DNA of 64,000 nucleotides from an uncultured Ellagibacter sp. (GTDB taxonomy: Bacteria; Actinomycetota; Coriobacteriia; Coriobacteriales; Eggerthellaceae). Below the pieces are notes generated by a model. That model was not told where the DNA came from. It saw nothing but the letters and a program-made list of their open reading frames with translations, and made no database searches. Both the position numbers and the translations under genes were made by a program. This document shows, in pieces, positions 9,633 to 18,011 of the stretch. Within the stretch, counting starts at the first letter, position 1. The number at the start of each line of letters is the position of its first letter. The stretch is from NCBI RefSeq assembly GCF_934636505.1, contig NZ_CAKUAL010000001.1, positions 10,457 to 74,456 of the forward strand. The letters are read 5' to 3'.

Positions 9633-9674
9633 GGGCTTTCCTTCCTAGCGGAACAACCTTATAGCTGGAAGCGA

Positions 9675-9701
9675 AGCGGGCGATCGGGATGATCGCCCGC
9701 T
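9675..9701 (+). terminator. rho-independent terminator after the radical SAM gene
   Basis: Perfect 11-bp stem AGCGGGCGATC / GATCGCCCGCT with a 5-base loop (GGGAT), followed by TTT. It lies between convergent genes and serves the plus strand. Confidence 0.85.
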
Positions 9702-9809
9702 TTTGGTTTCGGGTTAGATTTGCTTCCTGCCGCCGATGCGGGGGCTCGGCCTTGTGGCGTTTGCGTCGTCCCAGGTCCGGCTCGCAACAAGTGAGCCTGC
9801 TCGTGCCTT

Positions 9810-11441
9810 CTAGCGGTTTTGCAGGTAGCGCATGAGGATGGTCGCCGCCTCCGCGCGCGTCGCGTTGTCGATCGGGTTGAGCCATGCCTTGTTGCTCGCG
9901 TCGATCTTGCCGGAGATGATTCCCTTGTCGACAGTCCAGCTCAGAGCCGTTTTCGCCCATGAGTCGACCGCGCTGGCGTCGGGGAACTGCCCGAGCTTCA
10001 CGCCGTCGCTCGTGGGATTCTTCCCGTCCATCCGCTTGGCGAAGTTTGCCAGCATGACAGCGATTTCCTCGCGCGTGATGGATGCGTCGGGGCGAAAGTC
10101 GTTGCTGTCGCCGTAGCCCTTCACGATCTCGGTCGCGCGCGCCCATCGGATGGCGTTTCCGTAATAGTTGTCGTAGTCGACGTCGGAGAACGCGAGTGTG
10201 GACATGTCCGCCTGCGGGGAGCCCTGAAGCCGCCACAGCATGGTGATGAGCTGCCCGCGCGAAAGCGTGTCGTTGGGTCCGAACGTGCCGTTGTCGTAGC
10301 CTTTCATGATGCCGCGGCTCGACACGTACTCGACGGCCTGCAAATACCAAGCGCCGTCTTCCAAATCGCTGAACGCCTTGTTGGGCTCGGGCGTCGGGGT
10401 GGCGGAGCCACCGGGCGTCGGCGTCGGGTTGCTGGGGTCGGGCTTGCTGTCGAGGTAGGCGAGGCAGTCGGCGAGCTCGTTTCGGTAGCGATTCTGGTAG
10501 CTGGACACGTATTGGCTGTTCACGTAAGGCAGCTCCGCCACGTGGTCGACGATGTAGTTGCACAGCGTGGTGACGAACTCGCGGTCGCTCATCGTGCCGG
10601 AGAGTCCCGCGCCGTCGTAGTGCTTCCCGTAGAGCGTGCCGCCGACGAAGAACTGCATGCCGCCCGATCCAAACAGGTTGCAAATGCCGCTGACCAGGCC
10701 TTTCACGCAATCGCTTCGGCTGTCCATATTGAAGTTGTGCGCGCTGTTGTTGCATAGGCGCAGCGCGTACTCGACGTATTCCTGGTAGAACCAGCCGTCC
10801 TGCAGGCGCGAGAATTCCTCGGGATTCGCCTGGTACGCGGCGGACCACGAATCGTTTAGCCTCTTCCCCGTGTCGGTTAAGGCCTTCTTGCTCGAGTCGT
10901 AGAGTTTCACGTTCGAGATGTCCACGCTTGCGTCCTTCAGCCACGCGAACATGGAGTAGCGCGTCGGGCTGTAGTTGTAACAGGCGACGAGGAAATCCTG
11001 CAGGCCGAAGCGGTTGTCGAACTGGTAGCAGCCCATGGCGTGGTAGTTGTCGCCTGCGGAGAGGAGCATGTCATAGCCCTCGCCGCTCGTGAGCCTGTTG
11101 CCGCTCTCGTATTTCGTGAAGTAGAGGAATTCGTCGGAGAACGCGTCGTGCGGTGCGACGGTCGCGTTGAGGTTGACGCTTTGCAGGGTGATGCCCTCAT
11201 CTTCTGCCTGGACAAATGCCTGCCTGTCGATGGGGATGCGGGTGGACGCAGGGGACGGGGCGCCCTCGCTTGCGGCCAAGGTCGAGCCGGCGTTCTCGTC
11301 ACAAAGGGAATTCGCCTGTTGCTCAGGGGAAGGCGAGGCGGTCGCGCTGTCTTCTTGAGCAAACGCCATGGCGGGCATGCACCCGGTAACAAGGGCGAGC
11401 GCGCACGTGAAGGAGATAATCTTCGTCCGTAGGTCGGTCAT
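9810..11441 (-). CDS. exported SLH-domain protein with a lysozyme-like central domain
   Basis: A 543-residue protein. Signal peptide at residues 1-30 (CALALVTGCMPAMAFAQ); a low-complexity region to ~85. The central region (~105-330) has ESGN...YHAMGCYQFDNRFG, which resembles the ES-G...G-YQ-D pattern of lysozyme-fold muramidase/chitosanase-like domains of phage-tail type. A Pro/Thr linker (~345-365) leads to three S-layer-homology repeats (~370-543) with FSD and TREE/TRAE signatures. The SLH repeats should tether it to secondary cell-wall polymers. I chose ATG 11441 because GAGG precedes it and the signal peptide starts there; a longer frame from 11546 has neither. Enzymatic activity is inferred; structure comparison is needed. 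Confidence 0.8.
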   Translation of the reverse strand: MTDLRTKIISFTCALALVTGCMPAMAFAQEDSATASPSPEQQANSLCDENAGSTLAASEGAPSPASTRIPIDRQAFVQAEDEGITLQSVNLNATVAPHDAFSDEFLYFTKYESGNRLTSGEGYDMLLSAGDNYHAMGCYQFDNRFGLQDFLVACYNYSPTRYSMFAWLKDASVDISNVKLYDSSKKALTDTGKRLNDSWSAAYQANPEEFSRLQDGWFYQEYVEYALRLCNNSAHNFNMDSRSDCVKGLVSGICNLFGSGGMQFFVGGTLYGKHYDGAGLSGTMSDREFVTTLCNYIVDHVAELPYVNSQYVSSYQNRYRNELADCLAYLDSKPDPSNPTPTPGGSATPTPEPNKAFSDLEDGAWYLQAVEYVSSRGIMKGYDNGTFGPNDTLSRGQLITMLWRLQGSPQADMSTLAFSDVDYDNYYGNAIRWARATEIVKGYGDSNDFRPDASITREEIAVMLANFAKRMDGKNPTSDGVKLGQFPDASAVDSWAKTALSWTVDKGIISGKIDASNKAWLNPIDNATRAEAATILMRYLQNR

Positions 11442-11581
11442 GGGGTCCTCGTTTCGTTTAGGCTGCGTTTGTGGGTAACGTGACGTGACCGTGTTTCCCC
11501 TGATTGTAGCGTAGGCTTTCTCCGTGCGCGCGCTTATCGCCGTCATTTTTCGAAATCATAGGCAAAAATGCAAGCGATGTT

Positions 11582-11627
11582 GCCATATATCGCGAATCGC
11601 AATATACTGCGTATTGCAATATATGGC
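11582..11627. promoter_or_regulatory. nested palindromic operator upstream of hipBA
   Basis: GCCATATAT (11582-11590) is inverted as ATATATGGC (11619-11627), and inside this GCAATA (11599-11604) is inverted as TATTGC (11612-11617). The block ends 14 bases before the hipB start and covers the likely core promoter. HipB proteins bind such palindromes and repress their own operon. Confidence 0.65.
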
Positions 11628-11641
11628 GAAAAGAGGTTCTC

Positions 11642-11953
11642 ATGGGAAAGGTTGCGAGTGCGGAAGCGGCAGGGAGCATCATTAGACGGGTTCGCGAGGA
11701 GCGCGGAATCTCTCGGGCTTTTCTAGCGAAGCAGACAGGTATAGGGGCTCGCACTATCTATGCTCTTGAACAGGGGGAAAGCGAAAACTTCGGATTGGGG
11801 AACTACTTGAAGCTGCTTGATGTCCTCGAGATGAACATGTCGGTCGATCTTGATAAGCCGCTTAAACCGCCGACTGCTCTCGAGCCGTCGATTGAACTTC
11901 CCGAACTGAAAATGGCTGACATCTGGAGCCTCGACGGGAGTGGCGAAAAATGA
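11642..11953 (+). CDS. hipB: HipB-like antitoxin, HTH (Xre/Cro type)
   Basis: A 103-residue protein with a helix-turn-helix at ~12-65 (IIRRVREERGISRAFLAKQTGIGARTIY cut short here; key residues are R-x4-S-x3-L and T-I-Y-x-L-E-Q-G-E). The C-terminal tail is acidic, as in HipB proteins that contact HipA. AGAGG lies before the ATG. Its last four bases (ATGA) overlap the hipA start, the classical arrangement of a type II toxin-antitoxin pair. It should neutralise HipA and repress the operon through the palindromes just upstream. Confidence 0.88.
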   Translation: MGKVASAEAAGSIIRRVREERGISRAFLAKQTGIGARTIYALEQGESENFGLGNYLKLLDVLEMNMSVDLDKPLKPPTALEPSIELPELKMADIWSLDGSGEK

Positions 11954-13257
11954 CGGCAGCATACAGCTATCTAGACGTATATATTGCGGGCGTCTTCAGC
12001 GGAAAGCTCGCCGAGGACGGCCACGGCGGATTATCGTTCGAATACGACTTGAAGTATCAAGGGGTTCCCCTGTCGCTGTCGATGCCAGTCGGACTTCAGA
12101 GGAATGGCGATCGGGTCGTCCGTCCGTATCTTATGGGGCTTCTTCCTGATGAACAGAGCACGCGGAACGCAATCGGCCTTCGGTATGGGATATCCCCGAA
12201 CAACCCATTTCGCCTGCTCAGCGCTATTGGGCTTGATTGTCCAGGCGCTGTTCAGGTTTGCCAGCGAGGGGCAACCTTGCCCTCGGAAGACGATCGGCGC
12301 GATTTGACGCCGCTAATCGACGAGGATGTTGAAGAGAAGCTTGCTGCTGTGCGGAGGAATGCTGCTGCCGCATGGATTGACGGATCGGAAACGGAGGGCC
12401 GCTGGTCACTTGCGGGCTGCCAGGCTAAATTCACTTTGCGCGAACAAGATGGCAAGTGGTTCGATTGTTCGGGCGCGGCGGCCTCGACGCATATCGTAAA
12501 GCCAGGGGTGGCTGGAATGAACAACCAGGCACTTGTCGAGTTTGCTTCGATGCGAGCGGCTGCGAAAGTCGGCTTGCCCGCGGCTGAAGTGGATTTCTGC
12601 ATGTTCGGCAGCGAACCTGCTGTTGTGATAAAGCGCTACGATCGCGTGCGAGACGAGAAGGGACGCGTTCTGCGAATCCATCAAGAAGATCTTTGCCAGG
12701 CGCTCGCCGTTATGCCCGACGCAAAATATGCCGAGCAGGGAGGGCCGACGACGCCACAGATAATCGACTTGCTAAAGGCGACGGGGAAGAATGCACGGGA
12801 AAACGTCTACCGCTTCATTCTCTTTACCTTCTTCAACTATCTCATTGGCGCAACGGATGCGCATGCAAAAAATCACTCGCTCATGTTTCTCTCTCCCGAT
12901 GACGTGAGAATTGCACCCCTCTATGACGTTGCGTCGATCGCCCCTTATCGTTCTTTGGCGCCATCGAAGCGGAAGCCTTTGCGCGCTGCGTTGCCTATTG
13001 GCGGCGAAAACAGGTTTGGAATGCTCGGTGCGAAAAACGTGAGGAAGATGGTCGCGGATTGCGAGCTTGAGGAGATCGGCCTCGATTCGGATTTGCTTTG
13101 CGGAAGGCTTGCGACTATGGCAGAGCTTGCTCCTAGGGCGTTGCGCGAAGTCGCGTCCGAAGCGCGTGGCGAAGATTTTCGGGATGCGGAAGATGTCCTG
13201 ACTTCGCTGGAGGACGAAGTTGCACAAAACTGCGCGCGAGTTCTTGAGAGAATGTGA
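11950..13257 (+). CDS. hipA: HipA-like serine/threonine kinase toxin
   Basis: A 435-residue protein of normal HipA length. The N-terminal subdomain (~1-105) contains PYLMGLLPDE and the NPFRLLSAIG segment. The kinase core has the ATP-binding AKFTLRE and STHIVKP stretches, then VVIKRYDR, HQEDLCQALAV, the catalytic-loop-like NYLIGATDAHAKNHS and the metal-binding APLYDVAS. All key residues look intact (D and N of DAHAKN, D of YDV). HipA of E. coli phosphorylates GltX and causes persistence; the target here is unknown. It starts at ATG 11950 overlapping hipB. The downstream histidine kinase gene is convergent. Confidence 0.9.
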   Translation: MTAAYSYLDVYIAGVFSGKLAEDGHGGLSFEYDLKYQGVPLSLSMPVGLQRNGDRVVRPYLMGLLPDEQSTRNAIGLRYGISPNNPFRLLSAIGLDCPGAVQVCQRGATLPSEDDRRDLTPLIDEDVEEKLAAVRRNAAAAWIDGSETEGRWSLAGCQAKFTLREQDGKWFDCSGAAASTHIVKPGVAGMNNQALVEFASMRAAAKVGLPAAEVDFCMFGSEPAVVIKRYDRVRDEKGRVLRIHQEDLCQALAVMPDAKYAEQGGPTTPQIIDLLKATGKNARENVYRFILFTFFNYLIGATDAHAKNHSLMFLSPDDVRIAPLYDVASIAPYRSLAPSKRKPLRAALPIGGENRFGMLGAKNVRKMVADCELEEIGLDSDLLCGRLATMAELAPRALREVASEARGEDFRDAEDVLTSLEDEVAQNCARVLERM

Positions 13258-13338
13258 CGGGCGCCTTTTCGGCACGATTGTTATTTCGAGGGTCGAGCAG
13301 CCCGCTTGCAAGGATGCCTCTTGCTCCGTGCGGGCCGG

Positions 13339-14727
13339 TTACGCAATCGGCAGGGTTGCTGTGAAGGTGGTGCCCTCTTCGTCGCTGCTCTTCGCGGTAA
13401 TCGTGCCGCCGTGCTCTTCTGCGACTTCTTTCGCGATGGAAAGTCCCAGGCCAAAGCCGCCTGCACCGCTCGTGCGTGCCTTGTCGGCGCGGTAGAAGCG
13501 GTCGAACACGTGCTGCAGGTCCTCCGCCGATATGAGCGAACCCGTGTTGTGCACGATAAATCGCGCGCCCCCATCCTGCGCATGCAACTCGACGCGCACC
13601 TTGCCGTTGTCGCCGGCGTACTTGCACGCGTTATCGAGAAGCGTCGTGACCAGGCGGCGCAGACGCTCGATCGACCCCTGCGCGGCAATGCCCTCGTCCA
13701 CGTCGCTTTCCAGCTCGATGTTGCGCTCGAAGGCCACCGATTCGAACTGCAAAAGCTCGCCTTCCACCAGGTTTGACAGGTCGATGCGCTCCTTCGGCTT
13801 CGATTTCACGATGTCGGTCTCCTCGGCGTCGAGGCGCGCCAGAAGAAGCAGGTCGGCCACGAGCCCCTGCATGCGCTCGCCTTCCGCCTGAGTGCTTTCG
13901 ACCCACTGGCTCTGGCTTGCGATGGTGCGCTCGGGGTGCGACATGAGAATCGAGGTGTTCGCGAGGATGACGGTGAGCGGGGTTTTCAGCTCATGCGAGG
14001 CGTCGGCTACGAACTGTCGCTGCTGCTCCCACGCGCGCTTCACCGGGCGCAGGGCCCAGCGGGAGAAGAACACGCTGATCACGAAGAAGATGGCGAGCGC
14101 GACCACGCCGACGCCCGCGAGGGTGAGCGCGAGGGTCTGCCATCCGCTTGCGGAGCTGACGTCGGCGAACGCGACGCGCTCGATGCCGGTGTCGGAGGTG
14201 CGCTTCTCGTAGAACAATCCAAGTTCGGCAAGCTCGCCCGAACCGTCGGGGGCATCTGCGAGCTGGGATATTGCCTTTTCAAGCACGTCGTCTGCAATCG
14301 ATGCCGAAGCCGCCGACCCTGCGAGCGCATAGTTGCCGTTCTTCAGGATGCGATACACCGCCACGGGGACATGCGGGCCGCTTCCCGCAGGTCCGCCGCC
14401 GATTTGCGGAGGGGTGCCATGCCGCGCGCCGTCGTCTTCCTGGTCCCCGTTCGCCTGGTCGTCGGGGTTGCCCGCGTCCTGCCCCTGGTCTTGCCCGGGG
14501 TCGCCCGCATCCTGCTCCTGCGCGCTTTCCTGCCTCTGGGCGTCACCCTCGGTCAGCGCGAGACCCTTCGACTCCGTGAACGCGATGGCGTTGCTCATCG
14601 CTTCGTGCACGGAAGCCACGCTTTGCTGGTAGTTGATGACGCAGATGGCGGAGAAAATCACGGCGAGCACCACGGCCACGGTGGCCATGTTGAGCGCGAT
14701 GAACTTGATGCGGAGCTTTTTCAGCAT
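13339..14727 (-). CDS. sensor histidine kinase, OmpR-system type
   Basis: A 462-residue membrane kinase. Helix 1 is at ~10-32. An extracytoplasmic loop of ~160 residues follows, with an unusual Asp/Gln/Gly-rich stretch (DPGQDQGQDAGNPDDQ). Helix 2 lies at ~200-225. The HisKA H box is FVADASHELKTP with the phospho-accepting His near 245; N box TLLDNACKYA and G box GLGLSIAKEVAEEHGG follow. It lies 30 bases after its response regulator and is surely co-transcribed. The system is divergent from the VTC/DUF4956/carbohydrate-binding cluster, which it probably controls. The acidic loop could sense cations or cationic peptides, but that is speculation. Confidence 0.92.
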   Translation of the reverse strand: MLKKLRIKFIALNMATVAVVLAVIFSAICVINYQQSVASVHEAMSNAIAFTESKGLALTEGDAQRQESAQEQDAGDPGQDQGQDAGNPDDQANGDQEDDGARHGTPPQIGGGPAGSGPHVPVAVYRILKNGNYALAGSAASASIADDVLEKAISQLADAPDGSGELAELGLFYEKRTSDTGIERVAFADVSSASGWQTLALTLAGVGVVALAIFFVISVFFSRWALRPVKRAWEQQRQFVADASHELKTPLTVILANTSILMSHPERTIASQSQWVESTQAEGERMQGLVADLLLLARLDAEETDIVKSKPKERIDLSNLVEGELLQFESVAFERNIELESDVDEGIAAQGSIERLRRLVTTLLDNACKYAGDNGKVRVELHAQDGGARFIVHNTGSLISAEDLQHVFDRFYRADKARTSGAGGFGLGLSIAKEVAEEHGGTITAKSSDEEGTTFTATLPIA

Positions 14728-14757
14728 GGGAATCTCTTCGGGGAATGCGGCGCAGTC

Positions 14758-15459
14758 TTACGCGCTCGCGCGATTGTCGGTTGAGGCGCCTTCTGCGGCG
14801 AAGCGATACCCAGCGCCGCGCAATGTCTCGATGCGCGATGCTGATCCCAAAAACTTCAGCTTCTTGCGCAGGAATGATACGTAGGCTTCTACATTGTTCT
14901 CGTCGGCGGCCGCCTCCAGGCCCCACACTTTCTCGATCAGCGTGGCCTTCGACACCGCGGCGCCTGCGTTCGCCATAAGGACGCGGGCGAGCGAGAATTC
15001 CTTGTAGCTGAGGTGAATCGATTGATCGCCGCAGGTCAAGTCGTGGCTTTCCAGATTTAGCGAAACGTCTCCCGAGGTTATCGCCTCGAAGAGCACCTCG
15101 CCTTGGCGGCGCGTGAGGGCGCGCAGGTGCGCCATAAGCTCGGCTGGGGAAAACGGCTTGGTCATGTAATCGTCGGCGCCCGAATCGAGCCCGCAAATTT
15201 TGTCGGGCACGGCGTCGCGCGCGGTCAGGAGCAGCACGGGCGTGTTCACGCCGGCGCGCCGCAGGTTCGACACGACGGTGAACCCGTCCATCTTCGGCAA
15301 CATCACGTCGAGGATGACGACGTCGTAAATGCCGCTTTCCGCATAATCAAGCCCCGACTGCCCGTCGTGCACGGCGTCAGTTTTGTAGCCGCTTTCCTCG
15401 AGGATGCGGCAAAGTGCCTGGGCAAGGCGTACATCATCTTCGACTACGAGAATCTGCAC
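14758..15459 (-). CDS. OmpR/PhoB-family response regulator
   Basis: A 233-residue regulator. The receiver domain has acidic pocket VEDD, phospho-acceptor region VVILDVMLPKMDG (Asp near 51), the T in LLLTARD and the K in MTKPFSP. The C-terminal winged helix (~125-225) has the usual LSYKEFSLARVLM and VEAYVSFLRKKL segments and RTLRGAGYRF-like end (ETLRGAGYRFA). It heads the two-gene operon with the kinase. A four-half-site operator at 15641-15706 in the divergent intergenic region is a good candidate target, because OmpR-type regulators bind direct repeats 11 bases apart. Confidence 0.93.
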   Translation of the reverse strand: MQILVVEDDVRLAQALCRILEESGYKTDAVHDGQSGLDYAESGIYDVVILDVMLPKMDGFTVVSNLRRAGVNTPVLLLTARDAVPDKICGLDSGADDYMTKPFSPAELMAHLRALTRRQGEVLFEAITSGDVSLNLESHDLTCGDQSIHLSYKEFSLARVLMANAGAAVSKATLIEKVWGLEAAADENNVEAYVSFLRKKLKFLGSASRIETLRGAGYRFAAEGASTDNRASA

Positions 15460-15640
15460 AGCGCTCCTCTTTCACGTTCGGTGCTTTCTTGATTGGAATA
15501 CTAGCACGGTTTTGCGAAGGAAATGTCCCGACGCGGGTCCTTGCGGACGCCCCGCCGAGACGCGAACGGCCGCCACCGCCTCCGCGCTGGGGATCGTGGA
15601 TGGGGCGGTTGCGGCCGTGAGGCTATTGTCGGGGACGACC

Positions 15641-15706
15641 CTGAAAACAACCTGAAAGAAACTGCCCGATTTTTAGGTTTGAGCGTTTCTTTCAGGGTTC
15701 TTTCAG
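15641..15706. promoter_or_regulatory. four half-site operator for an OmpR/PhoB-type regulator
   Basis: CTGAAAA (15641) and CTGAAAG (15652) are direct repeats 11 bases apart. CTTTCAG (15689) and CTTTCAG (15700) are the same pair on the other strand, also 11 bases apart. The two pairs face each other across ~30 bases in the intergenic region between the response regulator (minus) and the VTC gene (plus). An 11-base direct-repeat spacing is the known geometry for dimers of OmpR/PhoB regulators. The 396-base gap 15460-15855 otherwise shows no gene. Confidence 0.65.
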
Positions 15707-15855
15707 GGGCGCTTCGTAGCATTCGGGGTGTCGGCAGGCGGGGCCATTTCCCTCTCCTCCTCCCTTTCCTGTATCGGTGATCGGCCCCGCGCCGCCGACG
15801 GCACAACCGCCCAAGGGACGACTTTTCGCCCCTCTCCAAAAGGAAGCATATACCT

Positions 15856-16677
15856 ATGACGAGCTATCAAGAGGTTTTCGAGCGCAAGGAAGTCAAGTAC
15901 CGCCTCGATGCAGCTCAGCGCCATGCGATGCTTGCGGCGCTCGAGGGGCGTATGGCTGTCGACGATTACGGGACGACGAGCATCGTCAGCCGCTATTTCG
16001 ACACGCCCGACCGGGCGCTTATCGAGCGATCGTTGGACAAGCCCCTCTACAAGGAGAAGCTCCGCGTGCGCAGCTACGGCATCCCCGGCGAGGACGACCA
16101 GGTGTTCGTCGAGCTCAAGAAGAAATACAAGGGCATCGTGTATAAGCGTCGCGTCGGTTGCTCGTACGCGGCAGCGCGGGCGTACATGGGCGGGATGCCT
16201 TATGAGCAGGCGTGTTGCGAATTTCCGCTGCCCGATCAGATTCTCGCCGAAGCGTCGCTTTCGCCGCGGAGTTTGCAGATTGCGCGCGAAATCGATGCCT
16301 TCAAGGAGCGCTATACCTCGCTGCGCGCATCGATGGTGACGATCTGCGACCGCACGGCGTACGCGCCTCTCGCGATTGGCGGGGAAGGTGAGGCGGCCGA
16401 CGTTCCCTCGACGCTGCGCATCACCTTCGACGAGAACGTGTCGTATCGCGACCTGTTCGAGGAGGCGCGTGTCGCGCAGGCGTCGCGCAGGCGCCCGCCC
16501 GTCGGGTTCGGCATGCCGCGCCCGCTTCTGCCTGCTGACGAGTCGATCATGGAGGTGAAGTGCGCCGGTCCCTTCCCGCTGTGGCTCGTCGACGCGCTCG
16601 ACGGTTGCGAGGCGTACCCCTCGTCGTTCTCCAAATATGGCGCGGCCTATCAGGCGAGCATGCGCAAGGCGTCGTAA
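15856..16677 (+). CDS. VTC-domain protein (polyphosphate polymerase-like)
   Basis: A 273-residue soluble protein covering one VTC domain. The tunnel-fold signatures are in place: FERKEVKYRLD (~9-19), SRYFDTPD (~46-53), YKEKLRVRSYG (~70-80), FVELKKKYKG (~88-97) and the C-terminal IMEVKC (~235). In yeast Vtc4 these basic residues bind nucleotide and polyphosphate. Bacterial members are usually found, as here, with a DUF4956 membrane protein and a CotH or carbohydrate-binding lipoprotein. The true product is not established. First gene of the cluster; AAGGAAG lies before ATG. A 31-bp inverted repeat follows. Confidence 0.85.
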   Translation: MTSYQEVFERKEVKYRLDAAQRHAMLAALEGRMAVDDYGTTSIVSRYFDTPDRALIERSLDKPLYKEKLRVRSYGIPGEDDQVFVELKKKYKGIVYKRRVGCSYAAARAYMGGMPYEQACCEFPLPDQILAEASLSPRSLQIAREIDAFKERYTSLRASMVTICDRTAYAPLAIGGEGEAADVPSTLRITFDENVSYRDLFEEARVAQASRRRPPVGFGMPRPLLPADESIMEVKCAGPFPLWLVDALDGCEAYPSSFSKYGAAYQASMRKAS

Positions 16678-16817
16678 GGAAGGCGATGCGGTTGCAGAAA
16701 ATGGCGCGGCTCTGTTCACGTGGATGATTCGCCGTGCTTTGCGTGCAGCTTGGGAAGGCTACGGCTGCGGGTTCGGGAAGGGTCGGCCGGCATTCTGCTC
16801 GGAAAATGGGAAGCGAG

Positions 16818-16967
16818 GGACAAAAAACGCCGATATGTGAGTCGCTTTCGAGTTGGCCGACAAAGAAGGTCATGGCGTTTTCGCATAAGGCCAGGTCGCA
16901 ACTTCTCGCCTTCTGCTTGCGCCTCTTCCTCGGCGCAAAGCGACTCACATATCGGCGTTTTTTGTCC
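16818..16967. repeat. 150-bp element with 31-bp perfect inverted arms (element E1)
   Basis: Bases 16818-16848 are the exact reverse complement of 16937-16967 (31 of 31). The arms carry a run of six A / T and contain CGCCGATATGTGAGTCG. The 88 bases between include GCATAAGGCCAGGTCG (16883-16898), which occurs reversed in element E3 (24299-24314) and partly in E2. It lies in the 405-base gap between the VTC and DUF4956 genes and could act as attenuator, processing site or mobile miniature element. Confidence 0.85.
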
Positions 16968-17082
16968 ACGGCGCATCGAATTTCGGGAAGAAGAGGTTTG
17001 GAGGGCTTCTTTCCCTCAGTTTTCGTCCCCGTTCATGCGCGCGACTCGTCTTCGATAACCTCTCCTCAAGAAAGGATTCTCC

Positions 17083-17781
17083 ATGTCGGATCTTATGTTC
17101 TCGTCGGTGTTCGGAACCGCCGACTCGCTCGTCTCGTCGGTTTCGGCGTCGAGCTTTCTTTTGTGTTCCGTCGTGTCTATCGCCCTCGGTCTCGTAATCG
17201 CCGGGGTCTACATGTTCCGTCATCGGTACTCGAAGAACTTCGTGGTTACGCTGGCGCTTCTGCCGCTCATCGTGCAGATGGTGATTACCCTGGTCAACGG
17301 CAACCTTGGCGCGGGCATCGCCGTCATGGGCGTGTTCAATCTGGTGCGTTTCCGCTCCATTCCCGGCAGCGCAAAGGACATCGGCAGCGTGTTTCTGGCG
17401 ATGGCGGTGGGCCTTGCCACGGGCATGGGCTTTCTCGGCCTGGCGGTTCTGTTCACCGCAATCATCGCGGTCGTGAACGTGGCGTATGTGCTCTCGCCCC
17501 TCGGCCGTCCGCGCGAAGCGGAGAAGACGCTTAAGATCATCGTCCCCGAGGACCTGGAATTCGACGGCATCTTCGACGACGTGCTCGATCGTTTCGCCGC
17601 CGAGCACGAGCTCACCGAAGTGACCACGTCGAACATGGGAAGCCTCTACACGCTGGAGTACACGCTGCGCCTTCGTGAGCCCGGCATGGAGAAACGCCTG
17701 ATCGACGAGGTGCGCTGTCTTAATGGGAACTTGAAGGTGACGCTCGGGAAATGCGAGCTCAAGCCGCAGGGGGTGTTGTAG
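17083..17781 (+). CDS. DUF4956 membrane protein
   Basis: A 232-residue protein with about four to five helices in the first 140 residues, including VVSIALGLVIAGVYMF and a loop with GVFNLVRFRSIPGSAKDI, the hallmark of the DUF4956 family. A ~90-residue cytoplasmic domain follows (EKTLKIIVPEDLEF...). AAAGGA precedes the ATG. The family regularly sits beside VTC and CotH/carbohydrate-binding genes, as here. The function is unknown; a role in envelope polymer or polyphosphate handling is inferred from neighbours only. Confidence 0.85.
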   Translation: MSDLMFSSVFGTADSLVSSVSASSFLLCSVVSIALGLVIAGVYMFRHRYSKNFVVTLALLPLIVQMVITLVNGNLGAGIAVMGVFNLVRFRSIPGSAKDIGSVFLAMAVGLATGMGFLGLAVLFTAIIAVVNVAYVLSPLGRPREAEKTLKIIVPEDLEFDGIFDDVLDRFAAEHELTEVTTSNMGSLYTLEYTLRLREPGMEKRLIDEVRCLNGNLKVTLGKCELKPQGVL

Positions 17782-17821
17782 AGATGGGGAAGCGCACGGT
17801 TGAGAAGGCGAGCTGCGAGAG

Positions 17822-18000
17822 GGGGCTCTTCGGCAACGCCCAGTCGCTCAAACAGTCCTCGCTTCGCTGCGGAACTCGCTTTGTGGGCGCCGCCGAAGAG
17901 CCCCGTCAGGTCGCGGCCCGTCCCTCCGGCAACGCCCAGTCGCTCAAACAGTCCTCGCTGCGCTGCGGAACTCGCTTTGTGGGCGCCGCCGAAGGGGCCA
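17822..18000 (+). repeat. two tandem copies of an 83-bp palindromic unit (repeat R)
   Basis: Copy 1 (17822-17904) has perfect 13-bp inverted ends, GGGGCTCTTCGGC / GCCGAAGAGCCCC. Copy 2 (about 17928-17998) repeats its core 96 bases later (GGCAACGCCCAGTCG... to GCCGCCGAAG). A third copy lies reversed at 40221-40306. Both copies sit between the DUF4956 stop and the lipoprotein signal peptide, and the 96-base period keeps the reading frame open. Confidence 0.85.
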
Positions 18001-18011
18001 GGTCGGGTTGC

